Shown piece by piece: positions 36,439 to 44,443 of a stretch of DNA of 64,000 bases. Under the pieces are notes generated by a model. The model did no database searches. It saw only the letters and a list, made by a program, of their open reading frames with translations, and was not told the DNA's origin. The position numbers were made by a program, and so were the translations under genes. Numbering within the stretch: position 1 is the stretch's first letter; every line of letters begins with the position of its first letter. This stretch comes from Mycobacterium colombiense (GTDB lineage: Bacteria > Actinomycetota > Actinomycetes > Mycobacteriales > Mycobacteriaceae), in assembly GCF_003284935.1 (NCBI RefSeq), contig NZ_QMEV01000004.1:1-64000 (forward strand), read 5' to 3'.

Positions 36439-36564
36439 GCCCGCACCCGGCCGGCGACGGCGGGGTGCCGCATCCACCCGGCGACGGCGGAGGCCCGCAC
36501 CCACCAGGCGACGGCCATCCACCAGGCGACGGCAACGGTCACCATCCCCCCCGGCGACGGCAAC
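36439..36564 (+). repeat. Imperfect tandem repeat in the linker of the cpnT-like gene
   Basis: GGCGACGGC recurs five times with CCGCACCCA/CCATCCACC-type spacers, encoding repeated P-G-D-G-x-P-H-P in the linker before the toxin tip. Repetitive DNA of this sort is prone to slippage and recombination, and the toxin tip changes base composition just after it. Confidence 0.65.
36546..36552 (+). other. C7 homopolymer causing a frameshift in the cpnT-like gene
   Basis: With seven Cs the linker frame reads H-P-P-R-R-R and stops at 36599. With six Cs it would read H-P-P-G-D-G-N-G-P and run straight into the TNT-like tip. The run is therefore a slippage lesion, a phase-variable switch or a sequencing error. 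Confidence 0.75.
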
Positions 36565-37134
36565 GGACCGCACGATCCACATCCAGGCGACGACGGTAGT
36601 GCGCCCGGTGACCATCCCGACGGCGACGGCGGCGACCAAACGCATCCGAAGGCGCGGGATGTTTTCCCTGACGCTAAGGAATTCGGCGAGCTTACTGAAG
36701 GTGAATATCGAGAGCTCTTTGAAGACGAAAACGGTGCACTGAGGTATCCTGACGTTAATGACCCGGCAAAGCCCTACGCAATTCCTGGTACGGTTCGCGA
36801 TTTAACCCCTGCTGACATTAAATCATTAGACGGCCAATGGTTCGATCGTATCGGGCATCCGGGTGGGAATTGGCTAGCTTTCGAAGGAACTCCCTATGAG
36901 GGCCGCGCACTTCCTCACACAAGTTTGGATAAAGATTATTACCGTTTTAAGGTCGATGCATCGGTGGGACTACCGCCAGGTTGGAAAATCGAGTTCTCGA
37001 GGGCAGCGCCCTGGTTTGGGCATCCCGGCGGCGAACCTCAATTTCTTATACTCGCACCGGAAGGAGAGCGTGCCGACGTTCAGACCCTGATGGATCGGTT
37101 CTTCTTGAATGAACCCTAGACACGAGGAGTCTTG

Positions 37135-37767
37135 ATGGCAGATTTCATTGTCGATCTCACTACGTTTCCTAAATCTCTCCACAGAATTGTGAAGTGTTGG
37201 TATGTGTGGCAAGTCGTTCGTCTGAGGGGTCAAGGGCGTTACCCGGGTGACGCGCAGCGCGAGCCCAGGGGCCGCGAGACGCGCGAGGAGATATTTTGGG
37301 GACGTCGCCCGCCCCAGATGGTCAACCACAACGAATTGGCTTTGATTGACGTAGGCGACGTTTCTTATTACCTGACCTTTAAAGACGATTGCTACTTTAT
37401 TGATAGCGAAGAGCGAGGTTCGCGGAAGACGTATTGGATGTTCAGGCGGTTCGAAGATGCTGAAAAATATCTTTTGTTCTTGATAAGCCAGATGAGTCGT
37501 CCCGGTCGGTATAATCAATCACCAGCCTTTCGTTGGTATCAGGAAGGCTTGGATCCGAGGGTAACGTTGAGTAAGCCTGATCCGGTTAATTTTCCGGGAC
37601 GAGTTAGTTTAAGAGTTGACCAGGAAACTACGGATCGCGGATGGATGGGGCAAAATGATGCACCTGCGGGTTCTCATGTCTTAGTCATGACCTTCGAGGA
37701 ACTCGATTCCGCCCTTCGCGAGGGCATTCCAGCGGATTGGTTCACCGTCAACATTCTCAGCGAGTAA
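37135..37767 (+). CDS. Presumed immunity protein for the TNT-like toxin
   Basis: A 210-residue protein of no family I can name with confidence. It has no signal peptide or membrane helix. Segments such as SYYLTFKDDCYFIDSEERG and FRRFEDAEKYLLFLI recall the general make-up of immunity proteins that follow TNT toxins, like the antitoxin IFT (Rv3902c, 176 residues), but clear homology cannot be claimed by eye. ATG 37135 has GAGGAG five bases upstream and lies 15 bases after the toxin stop. Two counted 60-base lines across toxin tip and this gene have 45-47% GC, far below the flanking genes, indicating joint acquisition. Unlike the toxin gene, it is intact. Confidence 0.7.
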   Translation: MADFIVDLTTFPKSLHRIVKCWYVWQVVRLRGQGRYPGDAQREPRGRETREEIFWGRRPPQMVNHNELALIDVGDVSYYLTFKDDCYFIDSEERGSRKTYWMFRRFEDAEKYLLFLISQMSRPGRYNQSPAFRWYQEGLDPRVTLSKPDPVNFPGRVSLRVDQETTDRGWMGQNDAPAGSHVLVMTFEELDSALREGIPADWFTVNILSE

Positions 37768-37791
37768 GCGATCCGCAACGGGGCCTCGATC

Positions 37792-37850
37792 GTCGAAGGT
37801 GACTTTGGCGTCACACTCTGCGTCGAACGTGACTTAGCGTCACGCTCGCC
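37792..37850. repeat. Two tandem hairpin units upstream of serB1
   Basis: Two consecutive units of 30 and 29 bases both start with GTCGAA and contain GTGAC-(N5-6)-GTCAC inverted repeats: GTGACTTTGGCGTCAC and GTGACTTAGCGTCAC. They lie between the presumed immunity gene and serB1. A related pair with reversed arms is at 56639-56697. They may act as transcription barriers or be remnants of a small intergenic repeat family. Confidence 0.6.
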
Positions 37851-37952
37851 GGCCCGGGACACGTCAACGCCCGCACGCCATCTGCCCGATAGGGTTGAAG
37901 ACCGGGCACCCGCTGGGTCGCCAGGCACCACAGCGATCTAGGAGGTTTGGCG

Positions 37953-38861
37953 ATGACTTCCTCTGACCCGGTCAACGCAGACCACGCCGGTTATGTTGAT
38001 CCGGAGTCGCTGGCCGCGGACGCCAGCGCCGCGCGTGCGATCGAGGGCATGCAGGAAGCCGCCGCCTCCGAGGACCGCCCCCAGCCGCCGATCGACCTGA
38101 CCGCGGCCGCCTTCTTCGACGTGGACAACACCCTGGTGCAGGGCTCGTCGGCCGTGCACTTCGGGCGCGGGCTCGCCACGCGCAACTACTTCACCTACCG
38201 CGACGTCGTCGGATTCATCTACGCGCAGGCCAAGTTTCAGATCCTCGGGACGGAAAACAGCAACGACGTCGCCGCCGGCCGGCGCAAGGCGCTCGCCTTC
38301 ATCGAGGGCCGGTCGGTCGAACAGCTGGTCGCGCTGGGCGAGGAGATCTACGACGAGATCATCGCCGACAAGATCTGGCCCGGCACCCGCGAGCTCACGC
38401 AGATGCATCTGGACGCCGGCCAACAGGTCTGGCTGATCACCGCGACGCCCTACGAGCTCGCCGCGACCATCGCGCGACGCCTCGGCCTGACCGGCGCGCT
38501 GGGCACCGTCGCCGAATCGGTCGACGGCGTCTTCACCGGCAGGCTGGTCGGCGACATCTTGCACGGCACCGGCAAGGCGCACGCGGTGCGGTCGCTGGCA
38601 ATTCGCGAGGGGCTCAACCTGAAACGCTGCACCGCCTACTCGGACAGCTACAACGACGTACCCATGCTGTCGCTGGTGGGCACGGCCGTCGCCATCAACC
38701 CCGACGCCCGCCTGCGCGCGCTGGCCCGCGAGCGCGGCTGGGAGATCCGCGATTTCCGCACCGCCCGCAAGGCGGCCCGGATCGGGGTGCCGTCGGCGTT
38801 GGCGCTGGGCGCCGCCGGTGGTGCGCTGGCCGCGCTGGCCTCTCGGCGACAATCACGCTGA
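37953..38861 (+). CDS. serB1: HAD-family hydrolase, SerB1-like phosphatase
   Basis: A 302-residue HAD-IB hydrolase. The nucleophile aspartate is in [15 protein letters not shown] near residue 55, motif II in [14 protein letters not shown], the lysine in [10 protein letters not shown] and motif III in [12 protein letters not shown] near 235. M. tuberculosis Rv0505c is annotated as phosphoserine phosphatase SerB1, but related proteins act on other phosphates, so the substrate is not certain. A hydrophobic alanine-rich C-terminus may contact the membrane. AGGAGG at 37940-37945 decides ATG 37953 over TTG 37947. Confidence 0.9.
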   Translation: MTSSDPVNADHAGYVDPESLAADASAARAIEGMQEAAASEDRPQPPIDLTAAAFFDVDNTLVQGSSAVHFGRGLATRNYFTYRDVVGFIYAQAKFQILGTENSNDVAAGRRKALAFIEGRSVEQLVALGEEIYDEIIADKIWPGTRELTQMHLDAGQQVWLITATPYELAATIARRLGLTGALGTVAESVDGVFTGRLVGDILHGTGKAHAVRSLAIREGLNLKRCTAYSDSYNDVPMLSLVGTAVAINPDARLRALARERGWEIRDFRTARKAARIGVPSALALGAAGGALAALASRRQSR

Positions 38862-38904
38862 TAGGCTGCGCCGCGCAGGCACAATCGACGGAGGGCATAG
38901 CGCC

Positions 38905-39426
38905 ATGACGACCCCCAAGGAAGCCGAAGGACTCATCGGCAGCCATTACCGCGCGCCGGATTACTTCGAGGTCGGTCGCGAGAAAATCCGCGAATTCGCC
39001 CGGGCGATCAAGGACGACCACCCCGCGCACTTCGACGAGAGTGAATCCGCGAACGCGGGGTACACCGACATGGTGGCGCCCCTGACGTTCCTCGCGATCG
39101 CCGGGCGCCGTGTGCAGCTGGAGATCTTCACCAAGTTCAGCATCCCCATCAACATCGCCCGGGTCATCCACCGCGACCAGAAATTCAAGTTCCACCGGCC
39201 GATCCTGGCGCACGATAGGCTGTACTTCGACACTTACCTCGACTCGGTGATTGAGTCGCACGGCACCGTGCTTGCGGAGATCCGGAGCGAAGTGACCGAC
39301 GCCGACGGACAGCCGATCGTCACGAGTGTCGTCACGATGTTGGGAGAGTCCTCAAACCAGGAGGACGTCGAAGCTACCGCCGCGGCAGTGGCATCCATAT
39401 CAGCAGGAAAGTTAGGGGCGTTGTAA
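38905..39426 (+). CDS. HadA/HadC-like (3R)-hydroxyacyl-ACP dehydratase subunit (Rv0504c-like)
   Basis: A 173-residue MaoC/hot-dog protein of the FAS1-like dehydratase group. [22 protein letters not shown] opens the fold and [18 protein letters not shown] follows. It resembles the HadA and HadC subunits that pair with the catalytic HadB in the mycolate FAS-II cycle, so it may be a substrate-recognition half. ATG 38905 aligns with the family start. It directly precedes cmaA2 (stop TAA, then ATG with no gap), linking it to mycolic acid modification. Confidence 0.9.
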   Translation: MTTPKEAEGLIGSHYRAPDYFEVGREKIREFARAIKDDHPAHFDESESANAGYTDMVAPLTFLAIAGRRVQLEIFTKFSIPINIARVIHRDQKFKFHRPILAHDRLYFDTYLDSVIESHGTVLAEIRSEVTDADGQPIVTSVVTMLGESSNQEDVEATAAAVASISAGKLGAL

Positions 39427-40356
39427 ATGACTGCTCAGGGGGAAACGGGAAGCACGCAACTCAAACCGCCGGTCGAAGCGGTCCGATCCCACTACGACAA
39501 ATCGAACGAATTCTTCAAGCTGTGGCTTGACCCGTCGATGACCTACAGCTGCGGCTACTTCGACGAGAATCCGGACCCGCAGAATCTGACCAAGACGCTG
39601 GAAGAGGCGCAATACGCCAAGCGCAAGCTGGCCCTGGACAAGCTGAACCTCGAGCCCGGCATGACGCTGCTGGACATCGGCAGCGGCTGGGGGTCGACGA
39701 TGCGGCACGCGGTGGCCGAGTACGACGTCAACGTCATCGGTCTGACGCTGAGCGAGAACCAGTACGCCCACTGCGTGGCCGAGTTCGACAAGATGGACAG
39801 CCCCCGCCGCAAAGAGGTCCGGATCCAGGGCTGGGAGGAATTCCCGGGCGACGTGCCGATCGACCGCATCGTGTCGCTGGGCGCGTTCGAGCACTTCGCC
39901 GACGGCGCGGGCGACGCCGGGTACGAGCGTTACGCCACCTTCTTCAAGAAGTACTACGACCTGCTGCCCGACGACGGCCGGATGCTGCTGCACAGCATCG
40001 TGGTGCCCAACGCCGAAGAGGGCAAAAAGCTGGGCTTGCAGGTGAACATGACCCTGCTGCGGTTCATCAGTTTCATCCTCAAGGAGATCTACCCGGGCGG
40101 GAAGCTCCCCCAGGTCGACCTGGTCGATAAGTACTCGACCGACGCGGGTTTCAAGATCGAGCGCCACCACTTCATCGGCAAGAACTACGTGCCGACCCTG
40201 ACCGCCTGGGCGGACGCCCTCGAGGCGCACAAGGAGGAGGCGATCGCCCTGAAGGGGCAGGAGACCTACGACATCTACTTGAAGTACTTGCGGGGCTGCT
40301 CGGACCTGTTCCGCGACGGCTACACCAACGTCTGCCAATTCACCATGGTCAAGTAG
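39427..40356 (+). CDS. cmaA2: Cyclopropane mycolic acid synthase
   Basis: CmaA2 uses S-adenosylmethionine to add a cyclopropane (trans at the proximal position in M. tuberculosis) to the meromycolate chain. The 309-residue protein has [20 protein letters not shown] at the start, the SAM motif [17 protein letters not shown] near residue 75 and [18 protein letters not shown] near 155 around the active-site glutamate. Motif I reads GSGWG where many family members have GCGWG. An insertion (ENPDPQN) lengthens the region after TYSCGYF. A strong terminator follows the gene. Confidence 0.95.
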   Translation: MTAQGETGSTQLKPPVEAVRSHYDKSNEFFKLWLDPSMTYSCGYFDENPDPQNLTKTLEEAQYAKRKLALDKLNLEPGMTLLDIGSGWGSTMRHAVAEYDVNVIGLTLSENQYAHCVAEFDKMDSPRRKEVRIQGWEEFPGDVPIDRIVSLGAFEHFADGAGDAGYERYATFFKKYYDLLPDDGRMLLHSIVVPNAEEGKKLGLQVNMTLLRFISFILKEIYPGGKLPQVDLVDKYSTDAGFKIERHHFIGKNYVPTLTAWADALEAHKEEAIALKGQETYDIYLKYLRGCSDLFRDGYTNVCQFTMVK

Positions 40357-40372
40357 TCGCTTGCATGCAGAT

Positions 40373-40407
40373 GCGCCCGGGCCCCGTTCGTGGCCCGGGC
40401 GCTTTTT
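40373..40407 (+). terminator. Rho-independent terminator after cmaA2
   Basis: A perfect 11-base inverted repeat (GCGCCCGGGCC at 40373-40383 and its complement at 40392-40402) with an 8-base loop is followed by TTTTT at 40403-40407. It lies 17 bases after the cmaA2 stop and faces a convergent gene. Confidence 0.9.
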
Positions 40408-40427
40408 GTGGCGGGGATGCTACGGAT

Positions 40428-40640
40428 TTAGTTCTTCGTTGCGTCGTACTCAGTACCAGAAACGTCGTCCCAGAATTTCGGTGAGACGTCCGTTTTGCGG
40501 TCCTCCGGCGCGACGGCGTCGACTTTGGCCTGGAACTCGTCGAAGCCCTTCCTGGCGCGGGCCAACTCCGATTCCGTCGGCACGGTCACGCCTGCCTCTT
40601 CCGGCGTCGAAAAAGTCTTGCCGGCCATCTCACTGCCCAT
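40428..40640 (-). CDS. Small conserved-looking soluble protein
   Basis: A 70-residue hydrophilic protein (or 66 from an internal ATG at 40628) with a charged helical middle (SELARARKGFDEFQAKVDA) and an acidic end (WDDVSGTEYDATKN). It starts 7 bases after the stop of the acyltransferase gene on the same strand and ends before the cmaA2 terminator, so position favours a real gene. I do not recognise a family. Confidence 0.6.
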   Translation of the reverse strand: MGSEMAGKTFSTPEEAGVTVPTESELARARKGFDEFQAKVDAVAPEDRKTDVSPKFWDDVSGTEYDATKN

Positions 40641-40647
40641 GATGGGC

Positions 40648-41712
40648 TCAGCCGAAGAAGATGTTGCGACGGCCGGCGAGCAGCCGGTACAGCGTCTGCT
40701 GGATCGTCTCGCGCACCTGGTCGGTCAGCTCGAAGGTGACCATCGGATCGTCGGCGTCGGAGGCGGCGTAGTCGTCGGTGTAAATCGGTTCACCGAAGGT
40801 GATGTGCCATTTCGACGGCAGCGGCACCAGGCCGAGGGGCCCGGCCAGCGGGAACAGCGGCGTGATGGGGAAATACGGCAGCCCGAACAGCCGAGCCAGC
40901 AGCTTGACGTCGGTGAGCATCGGGTAGATCTCCTCGGACCCGATGATCGAGCAGGGAATGATCGGCGCCTTGGTCCGCAGCGCGGCCGTCACGAACCCGC
41001 CGCGGCCGAATCGCTGCAGCCGGTAGCGGTCCTCGAAGCGCTTACCCAGCCCCTTGTAGCCCTCCGGGAAGACGGCGGTGAGCTCGCCGGCGGCGAGCAA
41101 TCGGTGCGCGTCCGTCGTGCAGGCCATGGTGTGGCCCGCCTTGCGGGCGGCCTCACCGACAACCGGCAGGTCGAACACCATGTCGGCGGCGAGCAGTCGC
41201 AGCTCGCGCTGCGCGGGGTGCTCGTCGTGCACGGCCACCGAGAGCATCAGCCCGTCGAATGGCAGCACGCCGGCGTGGTTGGCGACCACCAGCGCGGCGC
41301 CCTCGGCCGGCAGGTTCTCGATCCCGCTCACCTCGACCCGGAACCAGTTCCGGAAGAACACCCGCAGCAACGGCAGCACGATCGCGCTGTTGAAGTGCGG
41401 GTCGAAACCGAACTCGTCGACGCTGTAGTCACCGGTGATGCGCTGGCGCAGGAACCCGGCAACGGCGGCGACGCGCTGCGCCAGATCATTCAGCGGTGCA
41501 TCGGCGGCCGCGGCGCCGGCGGCGCGGCGGTGTTCGTCGATCTCGCGAACCACCGCGGCGATCTGCTCGGCGGACGCGCGGCCATTCGGATCCGACAGCA
41601 ACGAAGGATGTTGGCGAGCGGACTCCGCTCGTTGGTCTGCTCTCCGACGCGCCGCTACCCGACCCCGATTCGTATGCAGTGGAATGACATTCGCTCTGGT
41701 TTCACCCGCCAC
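40648..41712 (-). CDS. Lysophospholipid acyltransferase-family protein (Rv0502-like)
   Basis: A 354-residue PlsC-fold protein. The block I region is ALVVANHAGVLPFDGLML, with the histidine and aspartate separated by six residues rather than the usual four, a form seen in this actinobacterial subfamily. Block III is VFPEGYKGLGKRF and block IV IIPCSIIGSEEIYP. It probably acylates a glycerophosphate-type lipid or other envelope acceptor at the membrane. GTG 41712 gives VAGETRANVIPLHTNRG and lies 5 bases after the galE2 stop; the 8-codon longer start would overlap galE2. Confidence 0.88.
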   Translation of the reverse strand: MAGETRANVIPLHTNRGRVAARRRADQRAESARQHPSLLSDPNGRASAEQIAAVVREIDEHRRAAGAAAADAPLNDLAQRVAAVAGFLRQRITGDYSVDEFGFDPHFNSAIVLPLLRVFFRNWFRVEVSGIENLPAEGAALVVANHAGVLPFDGLMLSVAVHDEHPAQRELRLLAADMVFDLPVVGEAARKAGHTMACTTDAHRLLAAGELTAVFPEGYKGLGKRFEDRYRLQRFGRGGFVTAALRTKAPIIPCSIIGSEEIYPMLTDVKLLARLFGLPYFPITPLFPLAGPLGLVPLPSKWHITFGEPIYTDDYAASDADDPMVTFELTDQVRETIQQTLYRLLAGRRNIFFG

Positions 41713-41717
41713 GATAC

Positions 41718-42845
41718 CTACCTGACCCCACCCCACGGAATTGGATTTCGGCTACCCCAGCGCTGGGCCAGGGATATGGCGCGACCTTCCCAGGAGCGTA
41801 CCCGATGTGGGTCGATAATGGGAGTCAGGCTTCGGCCGCGAACATAGTCGTCAAATGCTTCTGCCGTCGTCCATTTCGGTTGGAAGCCAAGTTCTGAGCG
41901 CATTCGGCTGGTATCCATGACGCGGCCATAACTCAAGTAATCAAACTGATCCCGACTGATCTCGTTGTAACGATTTGCGCGCCGCAACGAATCCAGGGCC
42001 CAGACGCCGAAACCCGGTACGGGCAAAGGAATCCGGCCGGCCCGCCGGATCGCTTGCGACAGCATGATGATGCCGTCGGCGCCGATGTTGAACGTTCCCG
42101 CCTTGCCGGCCATCGCCGCGCGCTCCAGCGCGCCCAGCGCGTCTTGCTCGTGCAGCAGCTGCAATCGCGCGTCGCGGCCGAACATGGTTGGCACCAAAGG
42201 CCCGGCCAGATAACGCGACAGCGTGGTGTCCATCGCCGGGCCGATCATGTTGGCCAACCGCAGGATCGTCACCGCGATGTCGGGCCTGCGCCGTCCCAAT
42301 CCGCGCGCGTAGGCCTCGATGTCGAGGCTGTCCTTGGCGAAACCGTCGCGGAAGGGGCGACGGCTGGTGCTGTCCTCGGTGAACATCACCGGGTCGTGCG
42401 CGCTCGACCCGTACACCTCCGACGTCGACTTGAGCACCACCCGGCGCACCGAGGGCGCCTTCTGGCAAGCCGCGAACAGCTGCATCGCGCCCATCACGTT
42501 GATCTCTTTCAACGCGGCGGTACCGCCGGACCGCGGCGCGTAGGACGCAGCCGCCGCGTGCACCACCGTGTCGACGTCGCCGTTACGAATCACCTTGGCT
42601 ATGAAGGGATTTCGAATGTCGGCGCGGACGAACTCGGCGCGCCCCATCCGGCGCAGCATGTCCTTGCTCGGGGCGATCGCATCCACCGCGATGACCCCTT
42701 TGATCATCGGGTTCTGCGCGAGCCGGGCCGTCAGGTACCCACCCAGGAACCGGCAGGCACCTGTGACCAGCACGATCTTGGGGTAATGCACCGTGTTGCC
42801 GGCGGTGTCGCCCGGCCCGGTGTTCTCCCCATTCGACGGATCCAC
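41718..42845 (-). CDS. galE2: NAD-dependent epimerase/dehydratase (GalE2-like)
   Basis: A 375-residue extended-SDR-like protein: KIVLVTGACRFLGGYLTARL binds NAD(P), VVHAAAASYAPRSGG follows, and VLKSTSEVYGSS is the active-site strand. The usual Tyr-x3-Lys is not obvious at the expected place, so classical epimerase activity is doubtful; M. tuberculosis Rv0501 shares this. The start GTG 42845 follows a short gap after the bS22-type gene. It forms a run with the PlsC-like gene, the order being conserved in mycobacteria. Confidence 0.9.
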   Translation of the reverse strand: MDPSNGENTGPGDTAGNTVHYPKIVLVTGACRFLGGYLTARLAQNPMIKGVIAVDAIAPSKDMLRRMGRAEFVRADIRNPFIAKVIRNGDVDTVVHAAAASYAPRSGGTAALKEINVMGAMQLFAACQKAPSVRRVVLKSTSEVYGSSAHDPVMFTEDSTSRRPFRDGFAKDSLDIEAYARGLGRRRPDIAVTILRLANMIGPAMDTTLSRYLAGPLVPTMFGRDARLQLLHEQDALGALERAAMAGKAGTFNIGADGIIMLSQAIRRAGRIPLPVPGFGVWALDSLRRANRYNEISRDQFDYLSYGRVMDTSRMRSELGFQPKWTTAEAFDDYVRGRSLTPIIDPHRVRSWEGRAISLAQRWGSRNPIPWGGVR

Positions 42846-42896
42846 CCGAACAGCCTAGCGGCCAGTCGAGATCGCGGCACTATGCCGCGGACGCGG

Positions 42897-42998
42897 TTAC
42901 TTGCCGAGTTTTCTGCGCTGCACCCGGGTGCGACGCAGCAGCTTGCGGTGCTTCTTCTTCGACATACGCTTGCGCCGCTTCTTGATTACTGAACCCAT
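42897..42998 (-). CDS. bS22/AURKAIP1-type tiny ribosomal protein (Rv0500B-like)
   Basis: A 33-residue highly basic peptide: [20 protein letters not shown] continuing with Arg/Lys-rich residues and ending RRKLGK. This is the AURKAIP1/COX24-type peptide that binds the actinobacterial ribosome (bS22) near the decoding region. A GGAG site lies 5 bases before ATG 42998. It precedes galE2 on the same strand, as in M. tuberculosis. Confidence 0.92.
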
Positions 42999-43144
42999 GA
43001 ACTCCGCTATCTGACCGTGACCTGCTTCAAAGATTGGACCCGGACACTTTACCCGGCGGAACGCACCGAACACCAAACCGGCGTCGGCCGATCGCCGCGC
43101 GACGGCGGAGCCTGAATGCCGCCCGCGAGCGGCACGGTTTCAGG

Positions 43145-43402
43145 TCAGCCGGCGTCGAAGTACGACGTCTCGAGCATGTCGTGGACGGCCTTGGCGTGCA
43201 CCCGGAAGGACCGGCCCACCCGGACCGCGGGCAGCTCGCCGTTATGCACCAACCGGTACACCGTCATTTTGGAGACCCGCATCAACGCCGCCACCTCGGC
43301 GACGGTGAGGAACTGCGTCCTGCCCTGCTGGCTGTCGACGGAACTGGCGTCCCGTGGCTTACCTGCAGCATCTCGCGCTGATGGCCCGTTACTAGACGTC
43401 AT
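43145..43402 (-). CDS. BldC/MerR-like helix-turn-helix protein (Rv0500A-like)
   Basis: An 85-residue DNA-binding protein. After a polar 28-residue leader, FLTVAEVAALMRVSKMTVYR forms the winged-helix recognition unit and LVHNGELPAVRVGRSFRVHA the wing, the excisionase-type fold of BldC in Streptomyces. It is likely a global regulator that binds DNA cooperatively. It follows proC on the same strand. Confidence is good for fold, unknown for targets. Confidence 0.9.
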   Translation of the reverse strand: MTSSNGPSARDAAGKPRDASSVDSQQGRTQFLTVAEVAALMRVSKMTVYRLVHNGELPAVRVGRSFRVHAKAVHDMLETSYFDAG

Positions 43403-43540
43403 CGCAACCCAATCGTGTCAGGCACGCGCATGCCAGCGGCTTCCCCTCCGCTGGCACCCACACGTGCTTACAAGAGGAGAATAGCGGGACTAATGGGGTT
43501 ACTGGTACTGGTGGGGGACAATCAGTTCAAAAAACTTGGA

Positions 43541-44428
43541 TTACTCTGATGTAATTCTTAGCTGCTCAGAGCGCATTTTTGCGGCCTGAACGGCCGCATC
43601 GACGGCCGCACGCAGGCCCCCTCGTTCCAGCTCACGCAGGGCGGCCGCGGTGGTGCCGCCGGGTGAGGTGACCGTCGCCCGCAGCTGCGTCGCGGTGGCG
43701 TCCGCCCGCAGCCCCGGCCCGTCGGCCTCCCCCACCTGCCGGTCGGCGTCCATGCGTTCCAGCAGCATCGCGGCCGAGCCCGCCATGGTCTGCGCGGTCA
43801 GGTCGGCGGCCACCTCGCGGCTCAGGCCCGCCGCCACGCCGGCGTCGACCAGGGCCTCCACCAGCAGGAAGAAATACGCGGGGCCGGACCCCGAGAGCGC
43901 GGTGACGGCGTCCATCTGACCCTCCGGAACGCTCAGCACCCCGCCGACCGAGTCGAACAGGGCCGAGACGCCCTCGAGCTGGGGCGCGGTGACGAACCTG
44001 CCCTTGGCCAGGGCCGTGACCCCGGCGCCGACCAGGGCCGCCGCGTTGGGCATGGCCCGCACCACCGGCGTCCCGGCCGGAAGCTTGGACTCGAAGTAGG
44101 TGATGGTGATCCCGGCCGCGACCGTGACGAACACCTGCTCGGCGGTGTCGCTCTCGGCGGCGCCGGCCGCGCGGGCGATCTCGGCCATCACCGACTCGAC
44201 GTCGGCGGGCTTGACCGCGACCACGACGAACGACGCGTTCTCCACGGCGTCGGACACCGAGCTGATCAGCACCGAATAGGTGTCGGCCAGGTACTTGGCG
44301 CGCTCGGGAACCCGCTCGACCACCACCAGATCCTTGACCTGCCGGCCCGCCCGCAGCAGACCCGACAGCAGTGCCTCCCCGATGCTGCCGCCACCGATGA
44401 TCGCGATTCTTGCCATGCCGGACAGCAT
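43541..44428 (-). CDS. proC: Pyrroline-5-carboxylate reductase
   Basis: ProC makes L-proline from pyrroline-5-carboxylate with NADPH, in the cytoplasm. The 295-residue protein has RIAIIGGGSIGEALLSGLL at the N-terminus, VVAVKPADVE, VVRAMPNAAALVGAGVTAL and the C-terminal signature SGSGPAYFFLLVEALVDAG with TVTSPGGTTAAALRELE. ATG 44428 equals the M. tuberculosis length; an internal ATG (44416) is also possible. Confidence 0.96.
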   Translation of the reverse strand: MLSGMARIAIIGGGSIGEALLSGLLRAGRQVKDLVVVERVPERAKYLADTYSVLISSVSDAVENASFVVVAVKPADVESVMAEIARAAGAAESDTAEQVFVTVAAGITITYFESKLPAGTPVVRAMPNAAALVGAGVTALAKGRFVTAPQLEGVSALFDSVGGVLSVPEGQMDAVTALSGSGPAYFFLLVEALVDAGVAAGLSREVAADLTAQTMAGSAAMLLERMDADRQVGEADGPGLRADATATQLRATVTSPGGTTAAALRELERGGLRAAVDAAVQAAKMRSEQLRITSE

Positions 44429-44443
44429 CGCAGACCTCGCGCG

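Larger units (their letters stand above)
34582..37119 (+). pseudogene. cpnT: cpnT-like channel/toxin gene, broken by a stop and two frameshifts
   Basis: CpnT is an ESX-exported outer-membrane channel protein whose C-terminal TNT domain is an NAD+ glycohydrolase. Here residues 1-301 (34582-35484) match its N-terminal domain: MAPLACDPTALDRAG, DGVRMSAHNYALAEAMSDVAG, GWSWVAPYIGMIWP, RICDPLTGIKEVWDLL. An in-frame TGA at 35485 interrupts it; the same frame goes on with ADKEWNHFLHGTPVG, HWDEWGTNPAEALGKS and LPHSPTESKPPP. Near 36120 the frame moves by -1 into a proline-rich linker and G-D-G-x-H-P repeats, and at a C7 run (36546-36552) it moves back. The tip (about 36640-37119) is TNT-like: DRIGHPGGNWLAFEGTPYEG, RALP, APWFGHPGGEPQFLI. 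Ignoring lesions the gene gives 845 residues, against 846 in M. tuberculosis. Either a decaying gene or sequence error; I cannot place every TNT catalytic residue. Confidence 0.85.

Noticed and set aside
36439..36564. Regularly spaced GGCGACGGC repeats considered as a CRISPR array
   Set aside because: Units are short, imperfect and in phase with codons for P-G-D-G-x-H-P, so they are a protein repeat. No CRISPR array is seen anywhere in the window.
35035..36645. A 536-codon minus-strand frame across the broken toxin gene
   Set aside because: The plus strand has clear CpnT similarity; the minus-strand translation is Gly/Arg-rich without motifs.
36382..37119. A separate 245-residue toxin gene starting at ATG 36382
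   Set aside because: The first 60 residues are out-of-frame linker sequence without the P-G-D-G repeats. Only from about 36553 does this frame carry the natural linker and TNT-like tip.
33951..37850. A transposase, integrase or att site explaining the toxin locus
   Set aside because: No insertion-sequence gene, terminal inverted repeats, tRNA or direct-repeat pair at both borders was found; only the hairpin units on the right side.
38695..39261. A 188-codon minus-strand frame over the HadA-like gene
   Set aside because: Antisense to a gene with a clear dehydratase fold and conserved synteny with cmaA2.
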